Positions 1 to 8,081 of a DNA stretch of 64,000 nt are shown here, piece by piece. The position numbers and the translations under genes are program-made. Below the pieces are notes generated by a model. That model did no database searches, was not told where the DNA came from, and worked only from the letters and a program-made list of their open reading frames with translations. The first letter of the stretch is position 1. Every line of letters begins with the position of its first letter. The DNA comes from CAHJWH01 sp965198905 (GTDB lineage: Bacteria > Pseudomonadota > Alphaproteobacteria > Caulobacterales > Caulobacteraceae). Location: NCBI GenBank assembly GCA_965198905.1, contig OZ240678.1, positions 1,240,001 to 1,304,000 of the forward strand, in the 5' to 3' direction.

Positions 1-676
1 CGTCGACCTCGCCAACGTCAAGATGAGCATGAACCCCTTCGACGAGATCGCGGTCGAAGAGGCCGTGCGGTTGAAGGAGAAGGGGATCGTCACCGAGATC
101 GTCACCGTCTCCATCGGGCCGCAGCAAGCGCAGGAGACGCTGCGCACCTCCCTGGCCATGGGCGCGGACCGCAGCATCCTGATCGTCGCGGACCAGACCG
201 TGGAGCCGCTGGCGGTCGCCAAGCTGCTGAAGGCGGTGGTGGAAGCGGAAAGCCCTGAGTTGGTGCTGATGGGCAAGCAGGCCATCGACGACGACAACAA
301 CGCCACCGGCCAGATGCTGGCGGCCCTGCTCGGCTGGCCCCAGGCCACCTTCGCCTCCAAGATCGAGATCGCCGACGGGGTCGCCACTGTAACCCGCGAG
401 GTGGACGGCGGCCTGCAGACCCTGTCGGCCGAGCTGCCGGCGGTGGTGACCGTGGACCTGCGGCTGAACGAGCCGCGCTACGCCTCGCTCCCCAACATCA
501 TGAAGGCAAAGAAGAAGCCGATCGACGCCAAGACGGCGGCCGACTACGGCGTGGACCTGACGCCCCGGCTGAAGGTCTCCAAGGTCGCCGAACCGCCCAA
601 GCGCGGCGGCGGGATCAAGGTCGCCGACGCCGCCGATTTGGTGGGTAAGCTGAGAAACGAAGCGGGAGTGCTCTGA
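1..676 (+). CDS. etfB: Electron transfer flavoprotein beta subunit (5' end cut off by window)
   Basis: Beta subunit of the soluble heterodimeric electron-transfer flavoprotein, which takes electrons from acyl-CoA and related dehydrogenases and passes them to ETF-ubiquinone oxidoreductase; the beta subunit binds AMP. The reading frame is open from the first base (VDLANVK before the first visible Met at 23), so only about the first 25 residues are missing. The visible 224 residues include the MSMNPFDEIAVEEAVRLKE block, the GKQAIDDDNN signature around visible residue 92, and a lysine-rich C-terminal arm that normally wraps around EtfA. It ends at a TGATG junction, sharing one base with etfA, so the two are translationally coupled. 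Identification is secure. Confidence 0.96.
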   Translation, partial: VDLANVKMSMNPFDEIAVEEAVRLKEKGIVTEIVTVSIGPQQAQETLRTSLAMGADRSILIVADQTVEPLAVAKLLKAVVEAESPELVLMGKQAIDDDNNATGQMLAALLGWPQATFASKIEIADGVATVTREVDGGLQTLSAELPAVVTVDLRLNEPRYASLPNIMKAKKKPIDAKTAADYGVDLTPRLKVSKVAEPPKRGGGIKVADAADLVGKLRNEAGVL

Positions 677-1617
677 TGGCCGTCCTCCTCATCGCCGACC
701 ATGACGGATCGGCGCTCCGCGACACCACCCATAAGACGCTCACCGCCGCGCAGGCCATCGGCGGCGACGTCGACATCCTGGTGTTCGGCTCCGGGCTGGA
801 CGCCGTGGCCGCCGAAGCCGCCAAGCTGCCTGGCGTGCGCAAGGTGCTGAAGGCCGAGAGCGCCGAGCTGGGCCACGACGTGGCCGAGGCCATCGCCGCC
901 ACGGTGGTCCCGCTGGCGGCGGGTTACGACGCCATCCTCACCCCGGCCACCAACGTGGGCAAGAACGCCTCCCCCCGCATCGCCGCCCTGCTCGACGTGA
1001 TGCAGGTCTCCGACGTGCTGGAGGTGGTGGACGCCAAGACCTTCGTCCGCCCGATCTACGCCGGCAACGCCCTGGAGACTGTGACCTCCCAGGACGCCAA
1101 GGTCGTCGCCACCGTCCGCGCCACCGCCTTCAAGGCTGCGGCCGGCGAGGGCGGCTCGGCGAGCATAGAGAGCGTCGAGACGCCCGCGGCCGACAAGACC
1201 GCCCGCTTCGTCTCCGAAGAGGTGGTGAAGTCCGAACGTCCCGAACTCGGCGCCGCCAAGATCATCGTGTCCGGCGGCCGGGCGATGGGTTCGGCCGAGG
1301 AGTTCCACAAGGTGATCGAGCCCCTGGCCGACAAGCTGGGGGCCGCAGTCGGCGCTTCGCGCGCGGCCGTCGACGCCGGCTACGCCCCCAACGACTACCA
1401 GGTCGGCCAGACCGGCAAGGTGGTGGCCCCGGCGCTCTACATCGCGGTGGGCATCTCGGGCGCCATCCAGCACCTGGCCGGCATGAAGGACAGCAAGGTC
1501 ATCGTCGCGATTAACAAGGACGCCGATGCGCCCATCTTTCAGGTCGCCGACTACGGCCTGGTCGGCGACTACAAGACCATCGTCCCCGAACTGATGGCGG
1601 CCCTGGATAAGGCTTAA
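676..1617 (+). CDS. etfA: Electron transfer flavoprotein alpha subunit
   Basis: FAD-binding subunit of ETF, partner of the upstream beta subunit. It is 313 aa, the usual length. The N-terminal half is the ETF adenine-nucleotide-like fold. The C-terminal FAD domain starts near residue 190 and contains IIVSGGRAMGS, then GQTGKVVAPALYIAVGISG and the AINKDADAPIFQVADYG block that packs on the flavin. The start ATG overlaps the etfB stop by one base. The following 250 bases are a palindromic repeat rather than another gene of the pathway. Nothing is unusual in the protein. Confidence 0.97.
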   Translation: MAVLLIADHDGSALRDTTHKTLTAAQAIGGDVDILVFGSGLDAVAAEAAKLPGVRKVLKAESAELGHDVAEAIAATVVPLAAGYDAILTPATNVGKNASPRIAALLDVMQVSDVLEVVDAKTFVRPIYAGNALETVTSQDAKVVATVRATAFKAAAGEGGSASIESVETPAADKTARFVSEEVVKSERPELGAAKIIVSGGRAMGSAEEFHKVIEPLADKLGAAVGASRAAVDAGYAPNDYQVGQTGKVVAPALYIAVGISGAIQHLAGMKDSKVIVAINKDADAPIFQVADYGLVGDYKTIVPELMAALDKA

Positions 1618-1618
1618 T

Positions 1619-1781
1619 CTCCCTCTCCCCTTGGGGGAGAGGTAAGGGGCCCATGTGCGAGCGTGGGAAGGGTGAGGGAGCGTACCGCCGCCTGCAGCTG
1701 CGATCGGAGCGTGACCCCTCACCCTCCCACGCTGCTCCGCAGCCCGGGCCCCACCCTCTCCCGCAAGGGGAGAGGGGTTCG
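1619..1781. repeat. Long imperfect inverted-repeat intergenic element
   Basis: The gap between etfA and cysK is built of two arms rich in CCCTCTCCC and GGGGAGAGG. The left arm (about 1619-1680) reads into AAGGGGCCCATGTGCGAGCG and is mirrored by the right arm (about 1709-1781), which ends in CCGCAAGGGGAGAGGGG. It can fold into a large hairpin on either strand. It resembles the element at 17781-17884. Such pyrimidine/purine-rich palindromes are common between genes in this group; function unknown, though it may end etfA transcription. Confidence 0.75.
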
Positions 1782-1866
1782 CGCTCAGCGTCGATCATCC
1801 GTGACGAGACAGCCGCCCTTCGGCTTCCTATCTAGTCTTCACAGGCCACAAACCGTGAGACCCGCC

Positions 1867-2859
1867 ATGGACGCCTTCGCTTCCGCCACCGACTACGACG
1901 CCGCCCGCTTCAAGCGCGCGGGGCGCGGTCGTGTCTATGACAGCATCATCGACACCCTGGGCGACACGCCCCTGGTGCGCCTGCCCCGGCTCAGCGCCGA
2001 GGAGCGGCCCAAGGGCCAAGTGCTGGCCAAACTGGAGTTCTTCAACCCGCTGTCCAGCGTGAAGGACCGCATCGGCGCCTCCATGATCGAGGCGCTGGAG
2101 GTGCAGGGGCTGCTGACGCCCGGGGCCACCCTGATCGAGCCGACCTCCGGCAACACCGGCATCGCTCTCGCCTTCGTGGCGGCGGCCAAGGGCTACAAGC
2201 TGGTGCTGACCATGCCGGAGTCCAGCTCCATCGAGCGGCGCAAGATGCTGGCGCTGATGGGCGCGCGCGTGGAGTTGACCCCGGCGGAGAAGGGGATGCG
2301 CGGCGCGGTGGCCCGGGCTCAGGAGTTGCTGGCCGAAATCCCCGGCGCGGTCATGCCTCAGCAGTTCGAGAGCAAGGCCAACCCGCTCGTCCACCGCGTC
2401 TCCACCGCCGAGGAGATCTGGAACGACACCCACGGCGCCGTGGATGCCGTGGTGGTGGGGGTCGGCACGGGCGGCACCATCACCGGCGTCGGCCAGGTGC
2501 TGAAGGCCCGCAAGGCGTCGCTGCGCATGGTGGCGGTGGAGCCCGAGGCCTCGCCCGTGCTGTCCGGCGGCGAGCCGGGACCGCACAAGATTCAAGGGAT
2601 CGGCGCGGGCTTCGTGCCGGGCATCCTCGACCGCACCATCATCGACGAGGTGATCACCGTCTCCAACGCCGACAGCTTCGACTGGGCCCGGCGAGCGGCG
2701 CGAATCGAGGGGCTGCCGGTGGGCATCTCGTCCGGCGCAGCCCTCAAGGCCGGCTTCGACCTGGCGGCGCGGGACGAGTACGCCGGCAAGACGGTGGTGG
2801 TGATCGTGCCGAGCTTTGCCGAGCGGTATCTGTCAACGGCGTTGTTCGAGGGGCTGTAG
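1867..2859 (+). CDS. cysK: Cysteine synthase A (O-acetylserine sulfhydrylase)
   Basis: PLP enzyme that makes cysteine from O-acetylserine and sulfide in the cytoplasm. It is 330 aa. The PLP lysine lies in SSVKDR (Lys66), the substrate loop is TSGNTG (93-98) and the phosphate-binding loop is GVGTGGTITG near residue 205; the C-terminus has PSFAERYLST. The start chosen is the ATG at 1867. The frame stays open further upstream into the 1.6-1.8 kb repeat, but that stretch is compositionally repeat DNA. The approximately 20-residue N-terminal extension before YDSIIDTLGDTPLVRL is slightly longer than in E. coli CysK. CysM-type specificity cannot be excluded from sequence alone. Confidence 0.93.
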   Translation: MDAFASATDYDAARFKRAGRGRVYDSIIDTLGDTPLVRLPRLSAEERPKGQVLAKLEFFNPLSSVKDRIGASMIEALEVQGLLTPGATLIEPTSGNTGIALAFVAAAKGYKLVLTMPESSSIERRKMLALMGARVELTPAEKGMRGAVARAQELLAEIPGAVMPQQFESKANPLVHRVSTAEEIWNDTHGAVDAVVVGVGTGGTITGVGQVLKARKASLRMVAVEPEASPVLSGGEPGPHKIQGIGAGFVPGILDRTIIDEVITVSNADSFDWARRAARIEGLPVGISSGAALKAGFDLAARDEYAGKTVVVIVPSFAERYLSTALFEGL

Positions 2860-2913
2860 GCGCCTCTCCTTGCGGCGAAGCGCAGGCTGGCGCCCCATAG
2901 CCTCTTCACTCGG

Positions 2914-2993
2914 CCTCATCCTGAGCCTGTCGAAGGACGAGGCCGCGGCGCAGACGGTGAAGCACCTCGTCCTTCGACAGGCTCAGGATGAGG
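2914..2993. repeat. Perfect 29-bp palindromic repeat (family copy 1)
   Basis: Arms 2914-2942 and 2965-2993 are perfect reverse complements (29 of 29), separated by 22 bases that include CCGCGGCG. The arm core is CTGAGCCTGTCGAAGGACG. A second copy with core CTGAGCTTGTCGAAGGAC lies at 16298-16374. This is a dispersed extragenic palindrome of the REP/hairpin type. Confidence 0.9.
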
Positions 2994-3016
2994 TGAATTC
3001 AGGCGGTGGGGCAGGT

Positions 3017-3460
3017 TTGAGCCCCGCCCGCACCGATGTCTTCACCCTCGACCAGCGCTCCGCCGTCATGCGCGCCGTCCCTGCCAGGAACACTACGCCC
3101 GAACTCGAGGTCCGCCGCCTGTTGACCTCGCTTGGCGCACGCTATCGCCTGCACCGCCGCGACCTGCCCGGCTCTCCCGACATCGTGCTCGGCCCGCGCA
3201 AGCTGGCGATCTTCGTGCACGGCTGCTTCTGGCACGGCCATGAGTGCGCCCGCGGCGCGCGGGTCCCCAAGTCCAACACCGGCTACTGGCTGGCCAAGAT
3301 CGCCCGCAACCGCGCCCGGGACGCGACCGCCGTCGACGCGCTCACCGCCAGGGGGTGGCGGCCTGAGGTGATCTGGGAGTGCGAGCTGAAAGACGTGGAG
3401 GCGCTCACCGCCCGCCTTCGCTCTCTGCTCGAACACCCATGCTTGGTTAAGGCCCGTTAA
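3017..3460 (+). CDS. vsr: Very short patch repair (Vsr-like) endonuclease
   Basis: Vsr endonucleases nick 5' of T in T:G mismatches left by deamination of 5-methylcytosine. The 147-residue product has the family order: an N-terminal TLDQRSAVMRAV helix, LHRRDLPGSPDIVL carrying the metal-binding Asp (Asp55), and GCFWHGHEC with the wedge Trp (Trp72) and catalytic His (His73), followed by KIARNRARD and a C-terminal WECELKD. The N-terminus is uncertain; a TTG at 3017 with an upstream GGTGGGGCAGG is used because no ATG fits. No Dcm-type cytosine methyltransferase is present in the window, so the gene is orphan here. It sits between cysK and tolQ, where ruvB/ybgC genes would be common in relatives. 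Confidence 0.85.
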   Translation: MSPARTDVFTLDQRSAVMRAVPARNTTPELEVRRLLTSLGARYRLHRRDLPGSPDIVLGPRKLAIFVHGCFWHGHECARGARVPKSNTGYWLAKIARNRARDATAVDALTARGWRPEVIWECELKDVEALTARLRSLLEHPCLVKAR

Positions 3461-3525
3461 GCATTGCGGCCTTAGTTTCGTCGCTCGCCGCGCGTTTGAC
3501 CGCGGCGACCGGACGCCGTGTGATC

Positions 3526-4278
3526 ATGCCCGAAGCCGCCGCTACCCTGACCGCCGCCAGCTTCTCACCCCTGGCCATGTTCATGAACGCCGACTGGGTG
3601 GTGAAGGCCGTCATCGCCGGCCTGGTGATCGCCTCGCTATGGTCCTGGGCGGTGATCTTCGACAAGGCGGTGCGCCTGACCGCCATGAACCGCGACGCGG
3701 AGGGCTTCGAGGCCGCCGTGGGGTCCGGCCGGCCTCTGGAGGAGATCGCGGCCGAAGTGGGCGAGGACCCTGCCCAGCCCCTGCCCAGGATGCTCCAGGC
3801 GGCGCTGCGGGAGTGGCGCGGATCGCGCAGCACCACCCGTGGCGCCCTCACCGACACCCAGACCGCCCTCACCATCAGCCGCATCGACAAGGCGCTGGAC
3901 AGCGTCATCGCCCGAGAGGGTCGCAAGGTCGAGGAGGGCCTGGGCCTGCTGGCCATCGTAGCCACGGCCTCGCCCTTCATCGGGCTGTTCGGCACGGTCT
4001 GGGGCATCATGACCGCCTTCCAGGCCATCGCGATCCAGAAGAACACCAACCTGACCGTGGTGGCGCCGGCCATCGCCCACGCCCTGTTCGCCACCGCCAT
4101 CGGCCTGATCGCCGCCATCCCGGCCTATATCGCCTACAACAAGTTCTCCACCGACGCGTCCAAGTTCACCGGCCGGCTGGAGTCCTTCGCCGACGACCTG
4201 TCGGCGGCGGTGGCGCGACGCCTGGGCGACCGGCTCGGCGGCGGCGCGACGGCCGCCTACGACGCCGAGCGGGTCTGA
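3526..4278 (+). CDS. tolQ: TolQ proton-channel subunit of the Tol-Pal system
   Basis: Inner-membrane protein that forms the proton-driven motor with TolR and energises TolA for outer-membrane constriction at division. It is 250 aa with three membrane segments: residues about 25-45 (VVKAVIAGLVIASLWSWAVI) and two in the C-terminal half (LGLLAIVATASPFIGLFGTV and AHALFATAIGLIAAIPAYIA), typical of the MotA/TolQ/ExbB family. The ATG at 3526 is preferred over a TTG ten codons upstream. It is the first gene of tolQRAB-pal-cpoB, three bases from tolR. Two TTAA tetramers six bases apart lie at 3447-3460, close to but not matching a full CtrA site. Confidence 0.96.
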   Translation: MPEAAATLTAASFSPLAMFMNADWVVKAVIAGLVIASLWSWAVIFDKAVRLTAMNRDAEGFEAAVGSGRPLEEIAAEVGEDPAQPLPRMLQAALREWRGSRSTTRGALTDTQTALTISRIDKALDSVIAREGRKVEEGLGLLAIVATASPFIGLFGTVWGIMTAFQAIAIQKNTNLTVVAPAIAHALFATAIGLIAAIPAYIAYNKFSTDASKFTGRLESFADDLSAAVARRLGDRLGGGATAAYDAERV

Positions 4279-4281
4279 GCG

Positions 4282-4791
4282 ATGGCGCTCTCGGTCCACG
4301 ACGCGCTGTCCACCGGACGGCGCGGACGGCGGCGGCGGCGCGGGCGCGCGGCCCTGTCGGAGATCAACGTCACGCCGCTGGTCGATGTCATGCTAGTGCT
4401 GCTGATCATCTTCATGGTGTCCGCGCCGCTGCTGACCTCCGGCGTGCCGCTCGACCTGCCCAAGGCCGACGCCAGCGCCATCAGCACCTCCAGCCAGCCC
4501 GTCACCGTCAGCATCCAGAAGGACGGCCGCATCTATGTCGGCGAGACCGAGACCGACCTCGACAGCCTGGCTGACAAGGTGAAGGCCGCCGGCGGCGCGG
4601 CGGGCGTGGGGACCGGCGGCGCGAGCAAGCCGCTCTACATCCGCGGCGACGGCCAGGCGGTCTACGCCACCGTCGCCCAGGTGATGGCCACCCTGTCCAA
4701 CGCCGGCTTCACCGCCATGAGCCTGCTTACCGACACCGGCGGGGAGACGCCCCAGCCCCGCGCCAGCGCGTCGTCGACCGACCAGCCCTGA
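4282..4791 (+). CDS. tolR: TolR motor subunit of the Tol-Pal system
   Basis: ExbD/TolR-family protein with a single transmembrane helix and a periplasmic domain; it couples the TolQ channel to TolA. It is 169 aa. An arginine-rich cytoplasmic N-terminus is followed by SEINVTPLVDVMLVLLIIFM, in which the Asp of the membrane helix is the conserved proton-carrying residue, then a periplasmic domain with DLPKADA and PLYIRGDGQAVYATV. A glycine-rich linker (AAGGAAGVGTGGAS) before the last domain is longer than in E. coli TolR. Tightly linked to tolQ and tolA. Confidence 0.96.
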   Translation: MALSVHDALSTGRRGRRRRRGRAALSEINVTPLVDVMLVLLIIFMVSAPLLTSGVPLDLPKADASAISTSSQPVTVSIQKDGRIYVGETETDLDSLADKVKAAGGAAGVGTGGASKPLYIRGDGQAVYATVAQVMATLSNAGFTAMSLLTDTGGETPQPRASASSTDQP

Positions 4792-4800
4792 CCGGACGCC

Positions 4801-5952
4801 ATGTCGGAGCGCCGTTCAGACCTGCGCCCCGCGCTCGCCGTCTCCGGCGGGCTGCACCTGGTCGTGTTGCTGGCGCTGCTGATCAGCTGGCGCTTCGCCC
4901 CGCCGCCGCCCAGGCCGCTGCAGGCGGTGGCCGTCAGCATCGTCTCCAACGCGTCCGTCGCCGACGTGCGCCCCGCCGAGCAGGCGCCGCAGCGCCAGAC
5001 CGCCGCCGAACCTGAGCCCACCCCCTCGCCCGAGCCGCCCTCGCCCGTCGAGGCGCCCGCCCCTCCGGCCCCTGCGCCCCCGCCACCGGCGCCGGCCCCT
5101 CGACCGCGGCCGCATCCGCAACCCGTCCCGACGCCCGCGCCAGAGCCGGAACCGCCGCCCCCGCCGCGTCCGCGCCCCATCCACCACACGCCCAAGCCGA
5201 TCCCGAAGCCTATGCCGGAGCCTGCGCCCGAGCCGAAGCCCAAACCGAAGCCTGAACCCAAGCCGCAGCCCCGCCCCAAGCCCGCACCGCGACCAAAACC
5301 CCAACCGACGCCCGAACCTTCGCCTGAGCCCACGCCCCCCAAGACCCGGCCGAAGGTCACGCCGACCCCGAAGGCCGCGCCAGACCTGAACCTCGACAGC
5401 CTCAGCAAACCCACCGCCAAGTCGGCGCAGGCGAAAGCGCTCAACCTGGACGCCCTGTCCAAGTCACAGGCGCAAAAGCAGAGCCTGGACCTCACCGCCC
5501 TGTCCGACACGCCGGGCAAGGGCCATGCGCAGAAACACGCATCCAGCCTCGACCTGACCGCCCTCGCAGACGCAGGCGGCCATCGTTCCAGCGCCGCGAA
5601 AGGCGCAGCACGTGCGGAGACGGACAAGACGGCGCGGCAGGCGGTGGGTCAGGCCAAGGGCCTGGATGCGGCGAGCGTCGGGGCGCTGAAGGCCAAGATC
5701 ACCCGGCTCTGGAACCCCGAATGCGGCGTGAAGGTCGATGTACGCATCCTGCTGCGCGCCGATCACTCCCTGGCGACCAAGCCCACCATCCTGGCGCACA
5801 GCACCGGCGACGCCGACGACGCCAAGGTGGCGTCGGCCACCGCCCACGCCCTCGCCGCGGTCCAGCAGGCCGCGCCGTTCACCGAGCTTCCATCCAACGC
5901 GCCCCGGGACCTCGTCCTGCACTTCACCCCCACCGAAGGGTGCGCCGGCTGA
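4801..5952 (+). CDS. tolA: TolA envelope-spanning protein with long proline-rich linker
   Basis: TolA links the TolQR motor to Pal and TolB in the periplasm. It is 383 aa. A short cytoplasmic head and one membrane helix (SGGLHLVVLLALLISW, about residues 16-31) are followed by a linker extremely rich in Pro, Lys and Glu (about 60-190), which replaces the alanine-rich helix of enterobacterial TolA. Next come four LxLxxLS-type repeats (LNLDSLSK, LNLDALSK, LDLTALSD, LDLTALAD; about 196-260) and a C-terminal TonB/TolA domain from GLDAASVGALKAKITRLWNP onward. The repeat block is probably a binding or spacer module (inference). Confidence 0.93.
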   Translation: MSERRSDLRPALAVSGGLHLVVLLALLISWRFAPPPPRPLQAVAVSIVSNASVADVRPAEQAPQRQTAAEPEPTPSPEPPSPVEAPAPPAPAPPPPAPAPRPRPHPQPVPTPAPEPEPPPPPRPRPIHHTPKPIPKPMPEPAPEPKPKPKPEPKPQPRPKPAPRPKPQPTPEPSPEPTPPKTRPKVTPTPKAAPDLNLDSLSKPTAKSAQAKALNLDALSKSQAQKQSLDLTALSDTPGKGHAQKHASSLDLTALADAGGHRSSAAKGAARAETDKTARQAVGQAKGLDAASVGALKAKITRLWNPECGVKVDVRILLRADHSLATKPTILAHSTGDADDAKVASATAHALAAVQQAAPFTELPSNAPRDLVLHFTPTEGCAG

Positions 5953-6038
5953 CGCAGGCTCGCTCACGACCGGACTTGATCTCGCCGCGTTGGACGGGAA
6001 ATAGCTTTTCCGCTCGCCGGACTGCTAGGGACCGCTTC

Positions 6039-7355
6039 ATGCGCCTTTTCGCCACCGCCCTCGCCGCCCTGCTCGCAACCGCGGCCCCGCTCGCCCTGCC
6101 GACCGCCCACGCCCAGCCCGTGGAAGTGGACATTAACAAGGGGGTCGCCCAATCGGTCTCCATCGCGGTGCCGCCGTTCAGCGGCGCCGACCCCCGCACC
6201 GCCGAGCTTGGCCCCCGCATCGCCGAGGTGGTGGCCAAGGACCTCGAGCGGTCCGGCTTCTTCCATGCCCTGACTGACGGATACCCCCAGCCCGGTCTCA
6301 ACATCAACGTACAGCCCGCCTTCGCCGCCTGGCGCGGGGTCAACGTGGTCGATCTGGTGAACGGCGCGGTGAGCACCGACGCGGACGGGCGGCTGCGTGT
6401 GGACTTCCGGCTGTGGGACATCAGTGTCGGGTCCCAGCTGATCGGCACCCAGTTCACCTCAAGCCCGGACAACTGGCGGCGGGTGGCGCACAAGATCGCC
6501 GACGCGGTCTACACGCGCCTGACCGGCCAGGGTCCCTACTTCGACACCCGCATCGTGTTCGTGGCCGAGAGCGGCTCCAAGACCCACCGCGTCAAACGGC
6601 TGGCGATCATGGACCAGGACGGGGCCAACCCCAGCTATCTGACCAACGGCGCCTATGTGGTGCTGAACCCGCGCTTCTCCTCCACCAACCAGCAGATCAC
6701 CTATGCGGCGCTCAGCAAGGACGCGGTGCGGGTCTATCTGTTCGATATCGATACCGGGCGGCGCGAGACCATCGGCTCGTTCCCCGGCGAAATGGCCTTC
6801 GCGCCGCGCTTTTCGCCCGATGGGACCAAGGTCGCCCTGTCGGTGGAGAAGAACGGCAACACCGACATCTACGTGGTGGACTTGCGATCGCGCGAGAGCC
6901 GGCGGCTGACCTCCGACCCGTCGATCGACACCTCGCCCTCCTATTCGCCGGACGGCTCGAAGATCGTCTTCACCTCAGACCGCGGCGGCAAGCCACAGCT
7001 CTACATCATGGGCGCAGAGGGCGGTGAGGCGCATCGGATCACCTTTGGCGGCGGCGAGTACACCACGCCCGTCTGGAGCCCCAAGGGCGACCTGATCGCC
7101 GCCACCAAGCAGAGTGGCGGCCAGTTCCATATCGTCACCCTGCGCCCCGACGGCGCCAGTGAGCATGTGCTGACCTCATCTTTCCTTGACGAAGGTCCGA
7201 CCTGGGCGCCGAATGGCCGCGTTCTGATGTTCTCTCGTGAAATGCCGGGTTCAGGTCCGCGTTTGTGGACCATAGACGTTTCCGGCCAGAACGAGCGGCT
7301 GGAGCCATATCCGGGGGGCGCAACGGACCCGGCCTGGTCACCGTTGCTGAAGTGA
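6039..7355 (+). CDS. tolB: TolB periplasmic beta-propeller protein
   Basis: Periplasmic partner of Pal and TolA. The 438-residue precursor has a Sec signal peptide ending in AHAQP (about residue 27), a TolB N-terminal domain (VEVDINKGVAQSVSIAVPPF onward), and a six-bladed propeller whose blades show RFSPDGTKVALS, YSPDGSKIVFTSDRGG and TWAPNGRVLMFSR. The ATG at 6039 is chosen because it begins the signal peptide; the open frame upstream overlaps tolA and has no suitable signal. It lies 86 bases after tolA and 54 before pal. Confidence 0.96.
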   Translation: MRLFATALAALLATAAPLALPTAHAQPVEVDINKGVAQSVSIAVPPFSGADPRTAELGPRIAEVVAKDLERSGFFHALTDGYPQPGLNINVQPAFAAWRGVNVVDLVNGAVSTDADGRLRVDFRLWDISVGSQLIGTQFTSSPDNWRRVAHKIADAVYTRLTGQGPYFDTRIVFVAESGSKTHRVKRLAIMDQDGANPSYLTNGAYVVLNPRFSSTNQQITYAALSKDAVRVYLFDIDTGRRETIGSFPGEMAFAPRFSPDGTKVALSVEKNGNTDIYVVDLRSRESRRLTSDPSIDTSPSYSPDGSKIVFTSDRGGKPQLYIMGAEGGEAHRITFGGGEYTTPVWSPKGDLIAATKQSGGQFHIVTLRPDGASEHVLTSSFLDEGPTWAPNGRVLMFSREMPGSGPRLWTIDVSGQNERLEPYPGGATDPAWSPLLK

Positions 7356-7409
7356 GTAAACGGCCGGCGTTCTTCGGTCAGCGAACGAACTGAAGACGAA
7401 GGAGCCCCC

Positions 7410-8018
7410 ATGATCGCCTTTCCCCGGAAGACGGTGCTGAAACTGGCGCTTGCCCTAGGCCTCGCCGCGTCGGCCGCCGCCTGCGCCCACAGGCCGCCGC
7501 CGCCGCTCGCCGACACCGGCGCGCCCCCGCCGCCCCCTCCCCCGCCGCCGTCCGGCGTGTACGGGCCGCCTCCGGGGCCGGTCGCCGGCGCTCCCATCCC
7601 AGGCTCCGTCCGCGACTTCGTGGTCAGCGCGGGCGACCGGGTCTATTTCGAGCTGAACGCAGACCAAGTCAGCGGTCAAGGCCAGAGCGTGCTCGACGCC
7701 CAAGCCCAATGGCTGCAGCGCTATCCGCAGGTGGCGGTTCGTATCGACGGCAACTGCGACGAGCGCGGCACCCGCGAATACAACCTGGCGCTAGGTGCGC
7801 GCCGGGCCGAAGACGTGAAGCGCTATCTCGTCAGCCGCGGGGTCTCGCCGGCGCGGATCAGCACCATCTCCTACGGCAAGGAGCGCCCGATCGATCCAGG
7901 CACGGGCGAGGACGCCTACGCCCACAACCGCAACGCTCACACCGCTATCACGTCAGGCGCGATCGGCGGCGGCAGCAACAGCGACTTCTCCGGCGCCGGC
8001 GCCGGCGAACAGCAGTAA
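7410..8018 (+). CDS. pal: Peptidoglycan-associated lipoprotein Pal
   Basis: Outer-membrane lipoprotein that binds peptidoglycan through an OmpA-like domain. It is 202 aa. The signal peptide ends in a lipobox with Cys25 (SAAAC), followed by a proline-rich tether (PPPPPPPPPSG) and the OmpA-like domain, which includes VRIDGNCDERGTREYNLALG and RISTISYGKERP, the peptidoglycan-contacting region. A short Ser/Gly tail follows. The ATG at 7410 has an AAGGAG ribosome-binding site. Confidence 0.96.
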   Translation: MIAFPRKTVLKLALALGLAASAAACAHRPPPPLADTGAPPPPPPPPPSGVYGPPPGPVAGAPIPGSVRDFVVSAGDRVYFELNADQVSGQGQSVLDAQAQWLQRYPQVAVRIDGNCDERGTREYNLALGARRAEDVKRYLVSRGVSPARISTISYGKERPIDPGTGEDAYAHNRNAHTAITSGAIGGGSNSDFSGAGAGEQQ

Positions 8019-8030
8019 CTTCGGCTCGAG

Positions 8031-8060
8031 GGGTGGCGGCGGGCCTTCCTTCCGCCACCC
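8031..8060 (+). other. Perfect 9-bp GC hairpin between pal and cpoB
   Basis: GGGTGGCGG (8031-8039) and CCGCCACCC (8052-8060) are perfect reverse complements around a 12-base loop, starting 12 bases after the pal stop. There is no downstream T-run, so a simple intrinsic terminator is unlikely. It may stabilise the 3' end of tol-pal mRNA or reduce read-through into cpoB (inference). Confidence 0.6.
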
Positions 8061-8081
8061 GGCCAAGGTTATGAGCCTAGT

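Noticed and set aside
1663..1866. Extended N-terminus for CysK
   Set aside because: The in-frame upstream codons are repeat DNA (1619-1781) and not similar to any CysK N-terminus.
3447..3460. CtrA site before tolQ
   Set aside because: The two TTAA tetramers are six bases apart instead of seven; not counted as a full site.
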